DNA of 64,000 bases, taken from assembly GCF_963378105.1 (NCBI RefSeq), contig NZ_OY726398.1, positions 3,410,001-3,474,000 of the forward strand, written 5' to 3'. Shown here piece by piece: positions 33,091 to 40,933 of the stretch. The first letter of the stretch is position 1; each line of letters starts with the position of its first letter. The notes under the pieces were generated by a model that saw only the letters and a program-made list of their open reading frames with translations, was not told the DNA's origin and did no database searches. A program made the translations under genes and the position numbers. The DNA is from Mycolicibacter sp. MU0102 (lineage in GTDB: Bacteria > Actinomycetota > Actinomycetes > Mycobacteriales > Mycobacteriaceae).

Positions 33091-33897
33091 GTGACGGTAC
33101 CGCTGGCAACACAGGCGGCTGCGGTCGTAGCGCGGCGCACCGGCGTGCAGACGCATGACGTGGCGGTCGTGCTCGGTTCCGGGTGGGCGCCCGCGGTGGC
33201 GGCCCTCGGCACCGCGACTGCGGCCCTTCCGATGGCAGACCTGCCCGGGTTCAGCGCGCCGACCGCGGCGGGCCACACCGGCGAGCTGGTATCCATGCAG
33301 ATCGGCACGCACCGGGTGCTGGTGCTGGTCGGCCGGATCCACGCCTACGAGGGCCATCAGCTCGCCGACGTCGTCCGGCCGATACGCACGGCCGTCGCGG
33401 CCGGGGCCAACACCGTGGTGCTGACCAACGCGGCGGGCGGCTTGCGGACCAGCTATCACGTCGGCCAACCGGTGCTGATCAGCGACCATCTGAACATGAC
33501 CGGACGCTCGCCGCTTGAGGGCGCGCACTTCGTCGACATGGTCGATGCCTACACTCCGTCGCTGCGCGCGCTGGCTCACCAAGTCGACCCCACCCTCGCC
33601 GAGGGGGTCTATGCCGGGATGGCCGGCCCGCAGTACGAGACCCCTGCCGAAATCCGGATGTTGCGCACCCTGGGCGCCGACCTGGTGGGCATGTCGACCG
33701 TGCACGAGGCGATCGCCGCCCGGGCGGCCGGTGCCCAAGTGCTGGGCCTGTCGCTGGTGACCAACCTGGCGGCCGGGATCACCGGCGAGCCGCTCAGCCA
33801 CGCCGAGGTGCTGGCCGCGGGCCGCGAATCGGCGGCCCAGATGGGTGCGCTGCTGGCCGACGTGATCGTTCGGCTGCCGGCGCCCTCAGGTCAGTAG
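33091..33897 (+). CDS. deoD: Purine nucleoside phosphorylase
   Basis: 268 residues from GTG 33091. Trimeric PNP motifs: VAVVLGSGWAP (phosphate loop), RIHAYEGHQ, VVLTNAAGGL, GVYAGMAGPQYETPAEIRML and VGMSTVHEAI, with LVTNLAAGI near the end. It phosphorolyses inosine and guanosine to base plus ribose-1-phosphate, feeding salvage together with pmmB, deoA, cdd, add and upp in this neighbourhood. Convergent with the first glycosyltransferase copy, overlapping by 7 nt. Confidence 0.94.
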   Translation: MTVPLATQAAAVVARRTGVQTHDVAVVLGSGWAPAVAALGTATAALPMADLPGFSAPTAAGHTGELVSMQIGTHRVLVLVGRIHAYEGHQLADVVRPIRTAVAAGANTVVLTNAAGGLRTSYHVGQPVLISDHLNMTGRSPLEGAHFVDMVDAYTPSLRALAHQVDPTLAEGVYAGMAGPQYETPAEIRMLRTLGADLVGMSTVHEAIAARAAGAQVLGLSLVTNLAAGITGEPLSHAEVLAAGRESAAQMGALLADVIVRLPAPSGQ

Positions 33898-35393
33898 CTC
33901 ACTCCAGAGCTGTGCCGCATCCGCGGCCACATCGTTGCCCAGCTGCCCACCGGTTGCTCGCACAGATAGACCTTCGCGGAGCTCTCCCCGTTGCGCACCC
34001 CGGCGGGGAACCTGATCGAGTTCAGGTAGGTGACGTGCCGCCAGTACTGGGTCAACTTCGCGACCGGGAATCGCCCGACGCACAGCACGGTGTCGGCGCT
34101 ACCGGCCGGCGGACCCCACTGGGCGTAGCTGCTGTCTCCGCTGACCACCGGACGGTTGATGCCGGCCGCCGGCCCGAGGACGCGCAGCGCCGAGGCTTCG
34201 CCGTAATTGCTGGTGAAGATCGGCACGTCATCGGGCAGCGAGGCCGCGGCGGCCGCCACGTCGTCGACGAACCGCGGCCACCCGTAGGTCTCCATCGGAA
34301 TGGGATTGACATTCCGCAATGTTGTGGCGTTCGCCGGTGGCAGCACCGGCAGGCAGAACACCACCGCGCCGGCGAACAGCGCGACCAGTGCGATCGCCCA
34401 GCCTCGCGGCGCCCGGTCGGGATTCTTGGCTTCGATATACACCGCCCCGGCAGCAAACAGCGCCGCCAGCGCCGGCCCGGCGTAGTAGCAACGACCGCCG
34501 GTGACGACACACAGCACCAACGCCACCACCGGCACTACCAAGACCCAGCGGTGCTCCCGGCCCTCCGGCGACGCCAGCCAGTAGGCTCCGATTGCCCACA
34601 ACAGCACCAGCAGCGGGCCCGCGTAGAGCAACAGCAGCAGCGGTAGCTGGATCAGCGATCCAGCCGGGCCGCCCATCCGCACCGACATGGCGTGGGCGAA
34701 CGTCAGACTGGGCCAGCCATGCGCGGCCTGCCAGATCAGGTTCGGGACCGCCAGCGCCACCGCGACGGCAGCGGCCAGCCACGGTCCCGAAGAGCGCAGC
34801 GCGTCGCGCCGGAAGATCGCCAGGCCAACCCCGATACCGATGAGCAGCAGCGCGACGGTCTGCTTGGCTTCCAAGCCGATGCCGGCCACCACTCCGGCAG
34901 GCAACCAGGCCAGCACCGTTCCGATCCGCAACGCCCGCGTCGTCAGCAGCAGCACCGCGATCCAGATCAGCTGGTCCACCACGGTGGTGCCGAAAAACAT
35001 CGCGGCACCCATGAACAGCGGGCTTGCCGCGACGGCCGCGGCGGTGATGGCTTGCGCAATGCGCCGCCCGCCGAGTTCCGCGGCCAGCAAAGCCGCCAAC
35101 ACGATGGCGCCCAGGTGAATCGCGATGGCCAACAGTCGTAGTCCCAGCAAACCCCCCGGTGCCGCCAACCGGGCCAGCAGAGGCACCAGCGGTGGGTGGT
35201 CGAAGTATCCCCAGGCCGGGTGCTGGCCGCAGATCACGTAGTAGAACTCGTCGGGGTGCCAGCCGTAGTTCATCGCGAAAGCCCCGTGGACGACCGCGGC
35301 CACGGCAACCACGACGGCTACCGGCACGAGCGTTCGTCGATTCACGAACGGGTCTGTAGAACGACGCACCGACACGTCTGTCGAGCGAATCAC
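33891..35393 (-). CDS. GT39/ArnT-like membrane glycosyltransferase, copy A
   Basis: 500 residues from GTG 35391-35393, placed by comparison with copy B: both have GGAG 5-6 nt upstream and both then give 500 residues. About 10 membrane helices; the first periplasmic loop carries the acceptor-activating Asp-Glu in YGWHPDEFYYVICGQHPAW. Next come FDHPPLVPLLARL and, later, IGLEAKQT and a soluble C-terminal domain (PIFTSNYGEASALRVLG, CVGRFPVAKL). These PMT_2/GT-C enzymes use polyprenyl-phosphate sugars to modify envelope lipids or glycans. It is a tandem duplicate of 35497-36999. Confidence 0.87.
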   Translation of the reverse strand: MIRSTDVSVRRSTDPFVNRRTLVPVAVVVAVAAVVHGAFAMNYGWHPDEFYYVICGQHPAWGYFDHPPLVPLLARLAAPGGLLGLRLLAIAIHLGAIVLAALLAAELGGRRIAQAITAAAVAASPLFMGAAMFFGTTVVDQLIWIAVLLLTTRALRIGTVLAWLPAGVVAGIGLEAKQTVALLLIGIGVGLAIFRRDALRSSGPWLAAAVAVALAVPNLIWQAAHGWPSLTFAHAMSVRMGGPAGSLIQLPLLLLLYAGPLLVLLWAIGAYWLASPEGREHRWVLVVPVVALVLCVVTGGRCYYAGPALAALFAAGAVYIEAKNPDRAPRGWAIALVALFAGAVVFCLPVLPPANATTLRNVNPIPMETYGWPRFVDDVAAAAASLPDDVPIFTSNYGEASALRVLGPAAGINRPVVSGDSSYAQWGPPAGSADTVLCVGRFPVAKLTQYWRHVTYLNSIRFPAGVRNGESSAKVYLCEQPVGSWATMWPRMRHSSGVSY

Positions 35394-35428
35394 CGGCACT
35401 CCATCGTCAAAGCGGTACAGATCCGGGC

Positions 35429-35456
35429 ATGCTAGCAAGTAGTTGACATCTGTCCA
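35429..35456 (-). promoter_or_regulatory. Promoter of glycosyltransferase copy A
   Basis: Minus strand -35 TGGACA (35456-35451), 16-nt spacer, -10 TAGCAT (35434-35429). The same layout and surrounding sequence occur before copy B. Confidence 0.5.
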
Positions 35457-35493
35457 CTCGGCGCTTCCCACAATCAACAGGTGACACCCGAGG
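35441..35493 (+). repeat. Fossil copy of the pmmB promoter and first codons
   Basis: These 53 nt align without gaps to 37047-37099 with 41 identities, including TTGACA, CGCTT, CCACAATCAAC and GTGAC-CCCGA-G covering the pmmB start codon and codons 2-5. The match ends where the stop codon of copy B begins. This marks the junction of the tandem duplication that produced the two glycosyltransferase genes. Confidence 0.7.
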
Positions 35494-35496
35494 GGT

Positions 35497-36999
35497 TCAG
35501 TACGCGACTCCCGAGCTGTGGCGCATGCGCGGCCACATCGCGGCCCAACTTCCCCGCGGCTGCTCACACAGGTAGATGTGGGCTCCGTGCAACCCGTTGT
35601 GCACACCATCGGGGATCGTGATCGACGCCAGGTAGGTGACGTGCGCCCAATACTGCGTGAGCTTGCGGACCGGGAACCTCCCGACACAGAGCACCGTGGT
35701 TGCGTCGCCGGGCGGCGGGCCCCACACGGCGTAGTTACTGTCGCCGCTGACCACCGGACGATTGATACCCGCCGACGACCCGAAGATTCGCAGTGCAGAG
35801 GCTTCGCCGTAGTCACTGGTGAAGATCGGCACATCCTCGGGCAGCGACGTTGCGGCAGCCGCCACCTCGTCGACGAACTGACGCCAGCCGTACGTCTCCA
35901 GTGGAATGGGATTGACCTTGCGCAACGAATCGGCGGTCGTCACGGACAGCATGGGAAGACAGATCATGGCCGCGCCGGCGAACAGACCGACAAGTGCAAC
36001 TGCCCACCCCGGCGGCAGTCGGTCGGGGTTCCTGGCTTCGATACGCATCGCGCCGGCAGCGAACAGCACCGCGAACACGGGGCCCACGTAGTAGCAGCGT
36101 CCACCGCTGATAATGACCAACGCCACCACCACCACCGGCACCGCCAGTAGCCAGCGGTGATGCTCCCCCTCGGGGGAGGCCAGCCAGCCGATACCGCCCA
36201 GCCACAGCACTACCAACATAGGGCCGGCGTATAGCAAGAGAAGCAATGGCATCTGGGACAGAGACCCAGCCATACCGCCCATTCGCAACGACATAGCGTG
36301 GGCGAACGTCAGACTGGGCCAACCGTGGCTGGCGTTCCAGATCAGATTCGGAGCCGCCAACACCGCCGCTACCCCGATGGCCGTCCAGGGCCCCGCCCCG
36401 CGCAGCGCGTCGCGCCGGAAGATCGCCAAGCCGATCCCGATACCGATAAGCAGCAACACGACCGTCTGTTTGGCCTCTAGCCCGATACCTGCGGCCACGC
36501 CGGCCGGTAACCAGGCCAGCACAGTCCCGATCCGCAGTGCCCGAGTCACCAGCAGCAGCACCGCGATCCAGACCAGCTGGTCGACCACTGTGGTGCCGAA
36601 GAACATGGCGGCACCCATGAACAGCGGGCTGGCGGCTACGGCGACCGCGGTCAGCACCTGCGCCACCCGCCGACCGCCTAATTCCGCGGCCAGCAGAGCC
36701 GCCAGCACGATGCAGGCCAGGTGCACGGCTATCGCCAATAGCCGTAGTCCCCACAGGCCGCCTAGGGCAGCCGCCCGGGCCAACAGCGGTACCAGTGGCG
36801 GGTGGTCGAAGTATCCCCACGCCGGGTGCTGACCGCAGACCACGTAATAGAACTCGTCGGTGTGCCAGCCATATCGGGTGGCTACCGCCAGGTGCACGAT
36901 GGCCGCGACGGCCACTACCCCGGCTACTGGCGTCATGTTGCGCCAGCTCACCGGCAAGCCGGCTGAATATCTCGCCAGCAAGGTTGTCGAATCTGTCAC
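35497..36999 (-). CDS. GT39/ArnT-like membrane glycosyltransferase, copy B
   Basis: 500 residues from GTG 36997-36999 with GGAG upstream. It is colinear with copy A throughout: YGWHTDEFYYVVCGQHPAW, FDHPPLVPLLARA, IGLEAKQTVVLLLIGIGI, PIFTSDYGEASALRIFG, and an identical ending style (MWPRMRHSSGVAY versus SGVSY). Differences concentrate in the N-terminal 40 residues and the soluble loops. Roles may have diverged or doubled. The original gene was presumably divergent from pmmB, whose start lies 87 nt away. Confidence 0.87.
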   Translation of the reverse strand: MTDSTTLLARYSAGLPVSWRNMTPVAGVVAVAAIVHLAVATRYGWHTDEFYYVVCGQHPAWGYFDHPPLVPLLARAAALGGLWGLRLLAIAVHLACIVLAALLAAELGGRRVAQVLTAVAVAASPLFMGAAMFFGTTVVDQLVWIAVLLLVTRALRIGTVLAWLPAGVAAGIGLEAKQTVVLLLIGIGIGLAIFRRDALRGAGPWTAIGVAAVLAAPNLIWNASHGWPSLTFAHAMSLRMGGMAGSLSQMPLLLLLYAGPMLVVLWLGGIGWLASPEGEHHRWLLAVPVVVVALVIISGGRCYYVGPVFAVLFAAGAMRIEARNPDRLPPGWAVALVGLFAGAAMICLPMLSVTTADSLRKVNPIPLETYGWRQFVDEVAAAATSLPEDVPIFTSDYGEASALRIFGSSAGINRPVVSGDSNYAVWGPPPGDATTVLCVGRFPVRKLTQYWAHVTYLASITIPDGVHNGLHGAHIYLCEQPRGSWAAMWPRMRHSSGVAY

Positions 37000-37034
37000 C
37001 CGTTCTCCATGGTCAATTGACTGCAAGCCGGAGA

Positions 37035-37062
37035 AGGGTAACAAGTAATTGACACGCGTCAA
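37035..37062 (-). promoter_or_regulatory. Promoter of glycosyltransferase copy B
   Basis: Minus strand -35 TTGACG (37062-37057), 16-nt spacer, -10 TACCCT (37040-37035). The -35 lies inside TTGAC-GCGT-GTCAA, an inverted repeat that may also act as operator for the divergent pmmB. Confidence 0.5.
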
Positions 37063-37086
37063 TTCGCCGCTTGCCACAATCAACGA

Positions 37087-38697
37087 GTGACCCCCGAAGA
37101 CTGGATCGCCCACGACCCCGACCCGGTAACCGCGGCGGAGCTTCGCGCGTGCAGTTCGAGCGAGTTAGCCACCCGGTTCGCAGCACCGCTGCGGTTCGGC
37201 ACGGCCGGGCTGCGCGGGCCGGTGCGGGGCGGCCCGGACGCGATGAATCTCGCCGTGGTGCTGCGCGCCAGCTGGGCGGTGGCGCAGGTGCTCAGCGCAC
37301 AGCGACGCACGGGTTCGACGGTGGTGGTCGGCGGCGACGCGCGTCACGGCTCGGCAGAATTCGCGGTCGCGACGGCTGAAGTGCTTGCCGCCGCAGGATT
37401 TTCGGTACTGCTTCTTCCCCAACCATGCCCGACGCCGGTGGTGGCGTTCGCGGTGCGCCATACCGCTGCGGCGGCCGGCATCCAGATCACCGCCTCACAC
37501 AACCCGGCTACCGACAACGGCTACAAGGTGTACTTCGACGGCGGCGTGCAGATCGTCTCGCCGACCGACACCGAGATCGAGGCAGCGATGGCCGACGCTC
37601 CCCCGGCCGACGCGATCTCCCGCCGCCCCGTTGCGCCGGCCGGCGACGAACTTATTGCGCGCTACATCGGGCGGGCCGCCGCCATGCGGCGCCACGGCGG
37701 CCGGGTTCGAGTAGCGCTGACACCGCTGCACGGCGTGGGCGGCAAGATTGCGGTCGAGGCCCTGCGCACCGCGGGGTTTACCGATATCCACCCGGTGCAG
37801 ACCCAGTTCGACCCCGATCCAGACTTTCCCACAGTGGCGTTTCCCAACCCGGAAGAACCCGGCGCCACTGACGCGCTGCTGTCACTGGCCGCCGACGTCG
37901 GCGCCGACGTCGCGATCGCACTGGATCCCGACGCCGACCGATGCGCGGTCGGCATCAACGGTCCTGACGGCTGGCGGATGCTGACCGGAAATGAAACCGG
38001 TTGGCTGTTAGGCGATTACCTGCTGTCACGGCTGCCCGCGGGCCGGGCGGCCGGCGTGGTGGTGGCCAGCAGCGTGGTGTCGTCACGCATGCTGGTGCGG
38101 ATCGCGCAGGGCTACGGCGCCCGCCATGTGGAGACGCTGACCGGGTTCAAGTGGCTGGCGCGCGCCGATAACGCATTGCCCGGCGCCACGTTGGTCTACG
38201 CCTACGAGGAGGCGATCGGCTACTGCGTCGACCCGGAGGCGGTGCGCGACAAAGACGGGATCAGCGCCGCGGTGTTGGTCTGCGATCTGGTGGCGGCCCT
38301 GGCCGGTCGGGGCAGCTCGGTTCCCGAAGCCCTCGACGAGTTGGCCCGCCGGCACGGTGTGCACGTCACCGACGCGGTGACGCGCCGGGTCGCCAGTCCG
38401 GCCGAGGCAGCTGGCGTAATGGCCCGGCTGCGCGCCGATCCGCCGGATACGCTGGCCGGATTCGCCGTCACCGCAACCGATCTGCTGCACCGCAGCGGAC
38501 CGGCCACCGATGCGCTGGAGTTCACCGGCGAGTTCGACGGCAGCTCGGTACGGGTGGTGGTGCGCCCGTCGGGAACCGAGCCGAAACTCAAGTGCTATCT
38601 CGAGGTCGCTCGCCCGCCCTCGGATGACCTTGCCGGGGACCGCGCCGAGGCGCAGCGGGTGCGCGAGGCCGTCGCCGATGCGGTCCGCGCCTGGTAG
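37087..38697 (+). CDS. pmmB: Phosphomannomutase/phosphopentomutase-like enzyme PmmB
   Basis: 536 residues from GTG 37087. Alpha-D-phosphohexomutase motifs are complete: catalytic phosphoserine loop ITASHNP (Ser137), metal loop IALDPDADRCAVG, sugar-specificity loop YAYEEAIGYCVDP and phosphate-binding loop RPSGTEPKLK. With deoD, deoA and cdd nearby it may interconvert (deoxy)ribose-1- and 5-phosphates, or act on hexose phosphates; the sequence does not decide. CACAAT lies 6 nt before the start, suggesting a leaderless message. Confidence 0.92.
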   Translation: MTPEDWIAHDPDPVTAAELRACSSSELATRFAAPLRFGTAGLRGPVRGGPDAMNLAVVLRASWAVAQVLSAQRRTGSTVVVGGDARHGSAEFAVATAEVLAAAGFSVLLLPQPCPTPVVAFAVRHTAAAAGIQITASHNPATDNGYKVYFDGGVQIVSPTDTEIEAAMADAPPADAISRRPVAPAGDELIARYIGRAAAMRRHGGRVRVALTPLHGVGGKIAVEALRTAGFTDIHPVQTQFDPDPDFPTVAFPNPEEPGATDALLSLAADVGADVAIALDPDADRCAVGINGPDGWRMLTGNETGWLLGDYLLSRLPAGRAAGVVVASSVVSSRMLVRIAQGYGARHVETLTGFKWLARADNALPGATLVYAYEEAIGYCVDPEAVRDKDGISAAVLVCDLVAALAGRGSSVPEALDELARRHGVHVTDAVTRRVASPAEAAGVMARLRADPPDTLAGFAVTATDLLHRSGPATDALEFTGEFDGSSVRVVVRPSGTEPKLKCYLEVARPPSDDLAGDRAEAQRVREAVADAVRAW

Positions 38698-38767
38698 CGC
38701 CTCACTCGCCCCGTTCACCAGCCGCCGCACCCGCCTCAGCCGCCACCGGCCCGCCGGGGTGTGACGG

Positions 38768-38848
38768 TTGCCCGCCTTTGAGCGACAACGGATGCCGGGA
38801 GGGCTGAATCCACCAATGCACGAACATTTGTCGCTCAAAGGCGGGCAA
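38768..38848. repeat. 21-bp perfect inverted repeat between pmmB and upp
   Basis: TTGCCCGCCTTTGAGCGACA plus A (38768-38788) and its exact reverse complement (38828-38848), separated by 39 nt. The loop contains CGGGAGGG (38796-38803), complementary to CCCTCCCG at 38859-38866, so two mutually exclusive hairpins can form. It lies between convergent genes and could terminate both, or be a small dispersed palindromic element. Confidence 0.75.
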
Positions 38849-38893
38849 CAACCACATGCCCTCCCGCCGGTTACGGGTGTGACGGTCGGGATC

Positions 38894-39517
38894 TCAGCGC
38901 GGCCCGAATTGGCGGTCGCCGGCATCGCCCAGGCCTGGAACGATGTAGGCGTCCTCATTCAGTCCGTCGTCAATGGTGGCGGTGAACAGTCGCACTCCCG
39001 GTGCCGCTTGCGTCAGTGCCGCAACACCTTCCGGTGCCGCCACCACGCACAGCACGGTGATGTCGGTGGCGCCGCGATCGACCAGCAGTCCCAGGGTGTG
39101 CACCAGCGAGCCGCCGGTGGCCAGCATCGGGTCGAGGACCATGACTGGTGTGGCGCTCAGGTCCGCCGGCAGCGACGCCAGGTACGGCACCGGTTGATGG
39201 GTTGCCTCGTTGCGCGCCACCCCGACGAAACCGACGTCGGCTTCGGGGATCAGGGCGTGTGCCGCTTCCACCATGCCCAGCCCGGCTCGCAGCACCGGCA
39301 CCAGCAGCGGTGGCCGCGCCAGCCGCGCCCCGCCGGTGTCGGTCAGCGGGGTGCGCACGACGATGTCCTCGCGGGACGCGTTGCGGGTGGCCTCGTAGAC
39401 CAGCATCCAGGTCAGCTCGCGCAGCGCCGACCGGAATGCCGCATTGTCGCTGCGCTCGTCGCGCAGCGCGGTCAACCGCGCCGCGGCCAGCGGATGGTTG
39501 ACGACGCACACATTCAC
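38894..39517 (-). CDS. upp: Uracil phosphoribosyltransferase
   Basis: 207 residues from GTG 39515-39517, the same length as I recall for the M. tuberculosis enzyme. Features: NVCVVNHPLAAARLTALRDE, LLVPVLRAGLGMVEAAHALI, PRPP loop MVLDPMLATGGSLVHTL, and the C-terminal uracil-binding YIVPGLGDAGDRQFG. It makes UMP from uracil and PRPP. TAGGGT exactly 7 nt before the GTG indicates a leaderless transcript. Confidence 0.94.
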   Translation of the reverse strand: MNVCVVNHPLAAARLTALRDERSDNAAFRSALRELTWMLVYEATRNASREDIVVRTPLTDTGGARLARPPLLVPVLRAGLGMVEAAHALIPEADVGFVGVARNEATHQPVPYLASLPADLSATPVMVLDPMLATGGSLVHTLGLLVDRGATDITVLCVVAAPEGVAALTQAAPGVRLFTATIDDGLNEDAYIVPGLGDAGDRQFGPR

Positions 39518-39524
39518 GCCGCCG

Positions 39525-39530
39525 ACCCTA
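39525..39530 (-). promoter_or_regulatory. -10 element of a leaderless upp promoter
   Basis: TAGGGT on the minus strand followed by 7 nt and the GTG start at 39517. Confidence 0.5.
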
Positions 39531-39534
39531 CGGG

Positions 39535-40929
39535 TCATGCGCCGAGGAAGTTGAGTATCTCGAAGACCACCGCACCCATCTCCAGCATCGGCGCAAGCGA
39601 GATCAACGGTTCGCCGTTGAACACGGCGTCGGGGCCCAGCCAGTCGGCGACGTTCAACGACACCGCCAGCTCGTTCCAGGCGTCGAGCAGATGGGCGTCC
39701 ACGGCGTTGGTGAGGTGGTAGCCGGTCAGCAGCGCATCGACGAACGATTGCGACAGTGGGGACTGGCCGGCAAAACCCAATAGGTCGTTGACCGGGTCGA
39801 CGAAGCTGTGTACCGCGGCGTACTGCACGCCGGCCAGCATCTGTAGCGGGTCCATCCGCAGTAGGAAGCCGGCTACATCGGAGCCGTCGGCCAGCTGGCC
39901 GCCGGCGGTCACAGCCCAGGGCCCAACGGCATCGGTGCCGTTGATACCGACGAACGGGTCGCCCGGATTGCCGTAACCCCAGTCGATGACCAGTTTGAGC
40001 ATCGGTGTCAGCGAATCCCCGATGACCTTGCCGACGTCGCCAAGCTGGTAGAGCGGCCACAGGATCGGCAACTGCTGCGGAATCAGATAGAAGTCGGTGT
40101 CCCCGATCCTGCCGAGGTCGATGGTGTCGGCCAGGTTGTCGAAGTCGATGTAGGAGAAATGCACGGTCGCCGTGCCGACCAGCGCGTTGACCATGGCCAG
40201 CAGGTTGGCCGGGTCCTGCGGGAAGTTGGCCAGGCCGTCGTACTCGCCGGTGTAGATGTCGGTGTCGAAACCGCTGGTCGGCGTCGGGCCGATGCTCAAC
40301 GGGATGCCCAGAAACGGCAGGTGCACCGGCTGGTCGCCCAACAGCGGGTATGCGGGGAAGCGGGTCAGGACGCCGCCGAGCGGGTTATTGGGATTGCCGA
40401 TCAGCACGAAGTTCAGGTTGGCCGGGTCATAAACGCCCCCGCCGCCGCCCGATGCGTTGGCGAGCAGGTCGATCATCAACTGGGTGGAGACAGTGGCGCT
40501 CTGCGAGTAGCCGAACACCGTGACGTTGTCGCCATTCTCCAGTTGCGGTACTACCGCGGCCTGCAGGATCTCGGTGCCGCGGGCTATCGATTGGGCGAAG
40601 GTCAGATAGGGGTTCGGTGGGGGCAAGCACACCAGCGGGCAGAACTGGTTAGGGGTGACTAGACCGGCGAAATCGTAGGAGGGAAAAGTGGGCTGCCCCG
40701 GAAACCATGGTGAGGCCGGCTGCAGGAACAGGTCCAACACCGCGTCCAGGTAACCGCCGACCGTGGGGTCGGGAATGCTGGTCGGCCCCATGATCCAGCC
40801 CTCGTTGCCCAACAGCGCAACGTCGGGCCGATCTGCCGCGCCGGGTCCGGGTGCCGGCGGCCCGCAGGTCACCGAGAGCACCGACGCCGCTACGAGCAGT
40901 GCTGCCCCCAGCGAGCGTCGGTGCTGCAT
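39535..40929 (-). CDS. Secreted PE-PPE-domain serine hydrolase, copy 1
   Basis: 464 residues with an N-terminal signal (SLGAALLVAASVLSVTCG; the Cys may be lipidated, but the lipobox is poor). The PE-PPE domain (PF08237-type alpha/beta hydrolase) runs through most of the chain: EGWIMGPTSIPDPTVGGYLD, the nucleophile motif VFGYSQSATV, IGNPNNPLGGVLTRF, YTGEYDGLANFPQDPANLL and DWGYGNPGDP. No PE or PPE N-terminal domain is attached. Such proteins are esterases/lipases. First of three tandem paralogs; the stop of copy 2's neighbour is 4 nt away. Confidence 0.86.
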   Translation of the reverse strand: MQHRRSLGAALLVAASVLSVTCGPPAPGPGAADRPDVALLGNEGWIMGPTSIPDPTVGGYLDAVLDLFLQPASPWFPGQPTFPSYDFAGLVTPNQFCPLVCLPPPNPYLTFAQSIARGTEILQAAVVPQLENGDNVTVFGYSQSATVSTQLMIDLLANASGGGGGVYDPANLNFVLIGNPNNPLGGVLTRFPAYPLLGDQPVHLPFLGIPLSIGPTPTSGFDTDIYTGEYDGLANFPQDPANLLAMVNALVGTATVHFSYIDFDNLADTIDLGRIGDTDFYLIPQQLPILWPLYQLGDVGKVIGDSLTPMLKLVIDWGYGNPGDPFVGINGTDAVGPWAVTAGGQLADGSDVAGFLLRMDPLQMLAGVQYAAVHSFVDPVNDLLGFAGQSPLSQSFVDALLTGYHLTNAVDAHLLDAWNELAVSLNVADWLGPDAVFNGEPLISLAPMLEMGAVVFEILNFLGA

Positions 40930-40933
40930 CGAT

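Noticed and set aside
35394..35834. N-terminal extension of glycosyltransferase copy A to about 647 residues
   Set aside because: The extra part is an out-of-frame reading of copy B's 3' end; copy B comparison and the shared GGAG site fix the start at 35393.
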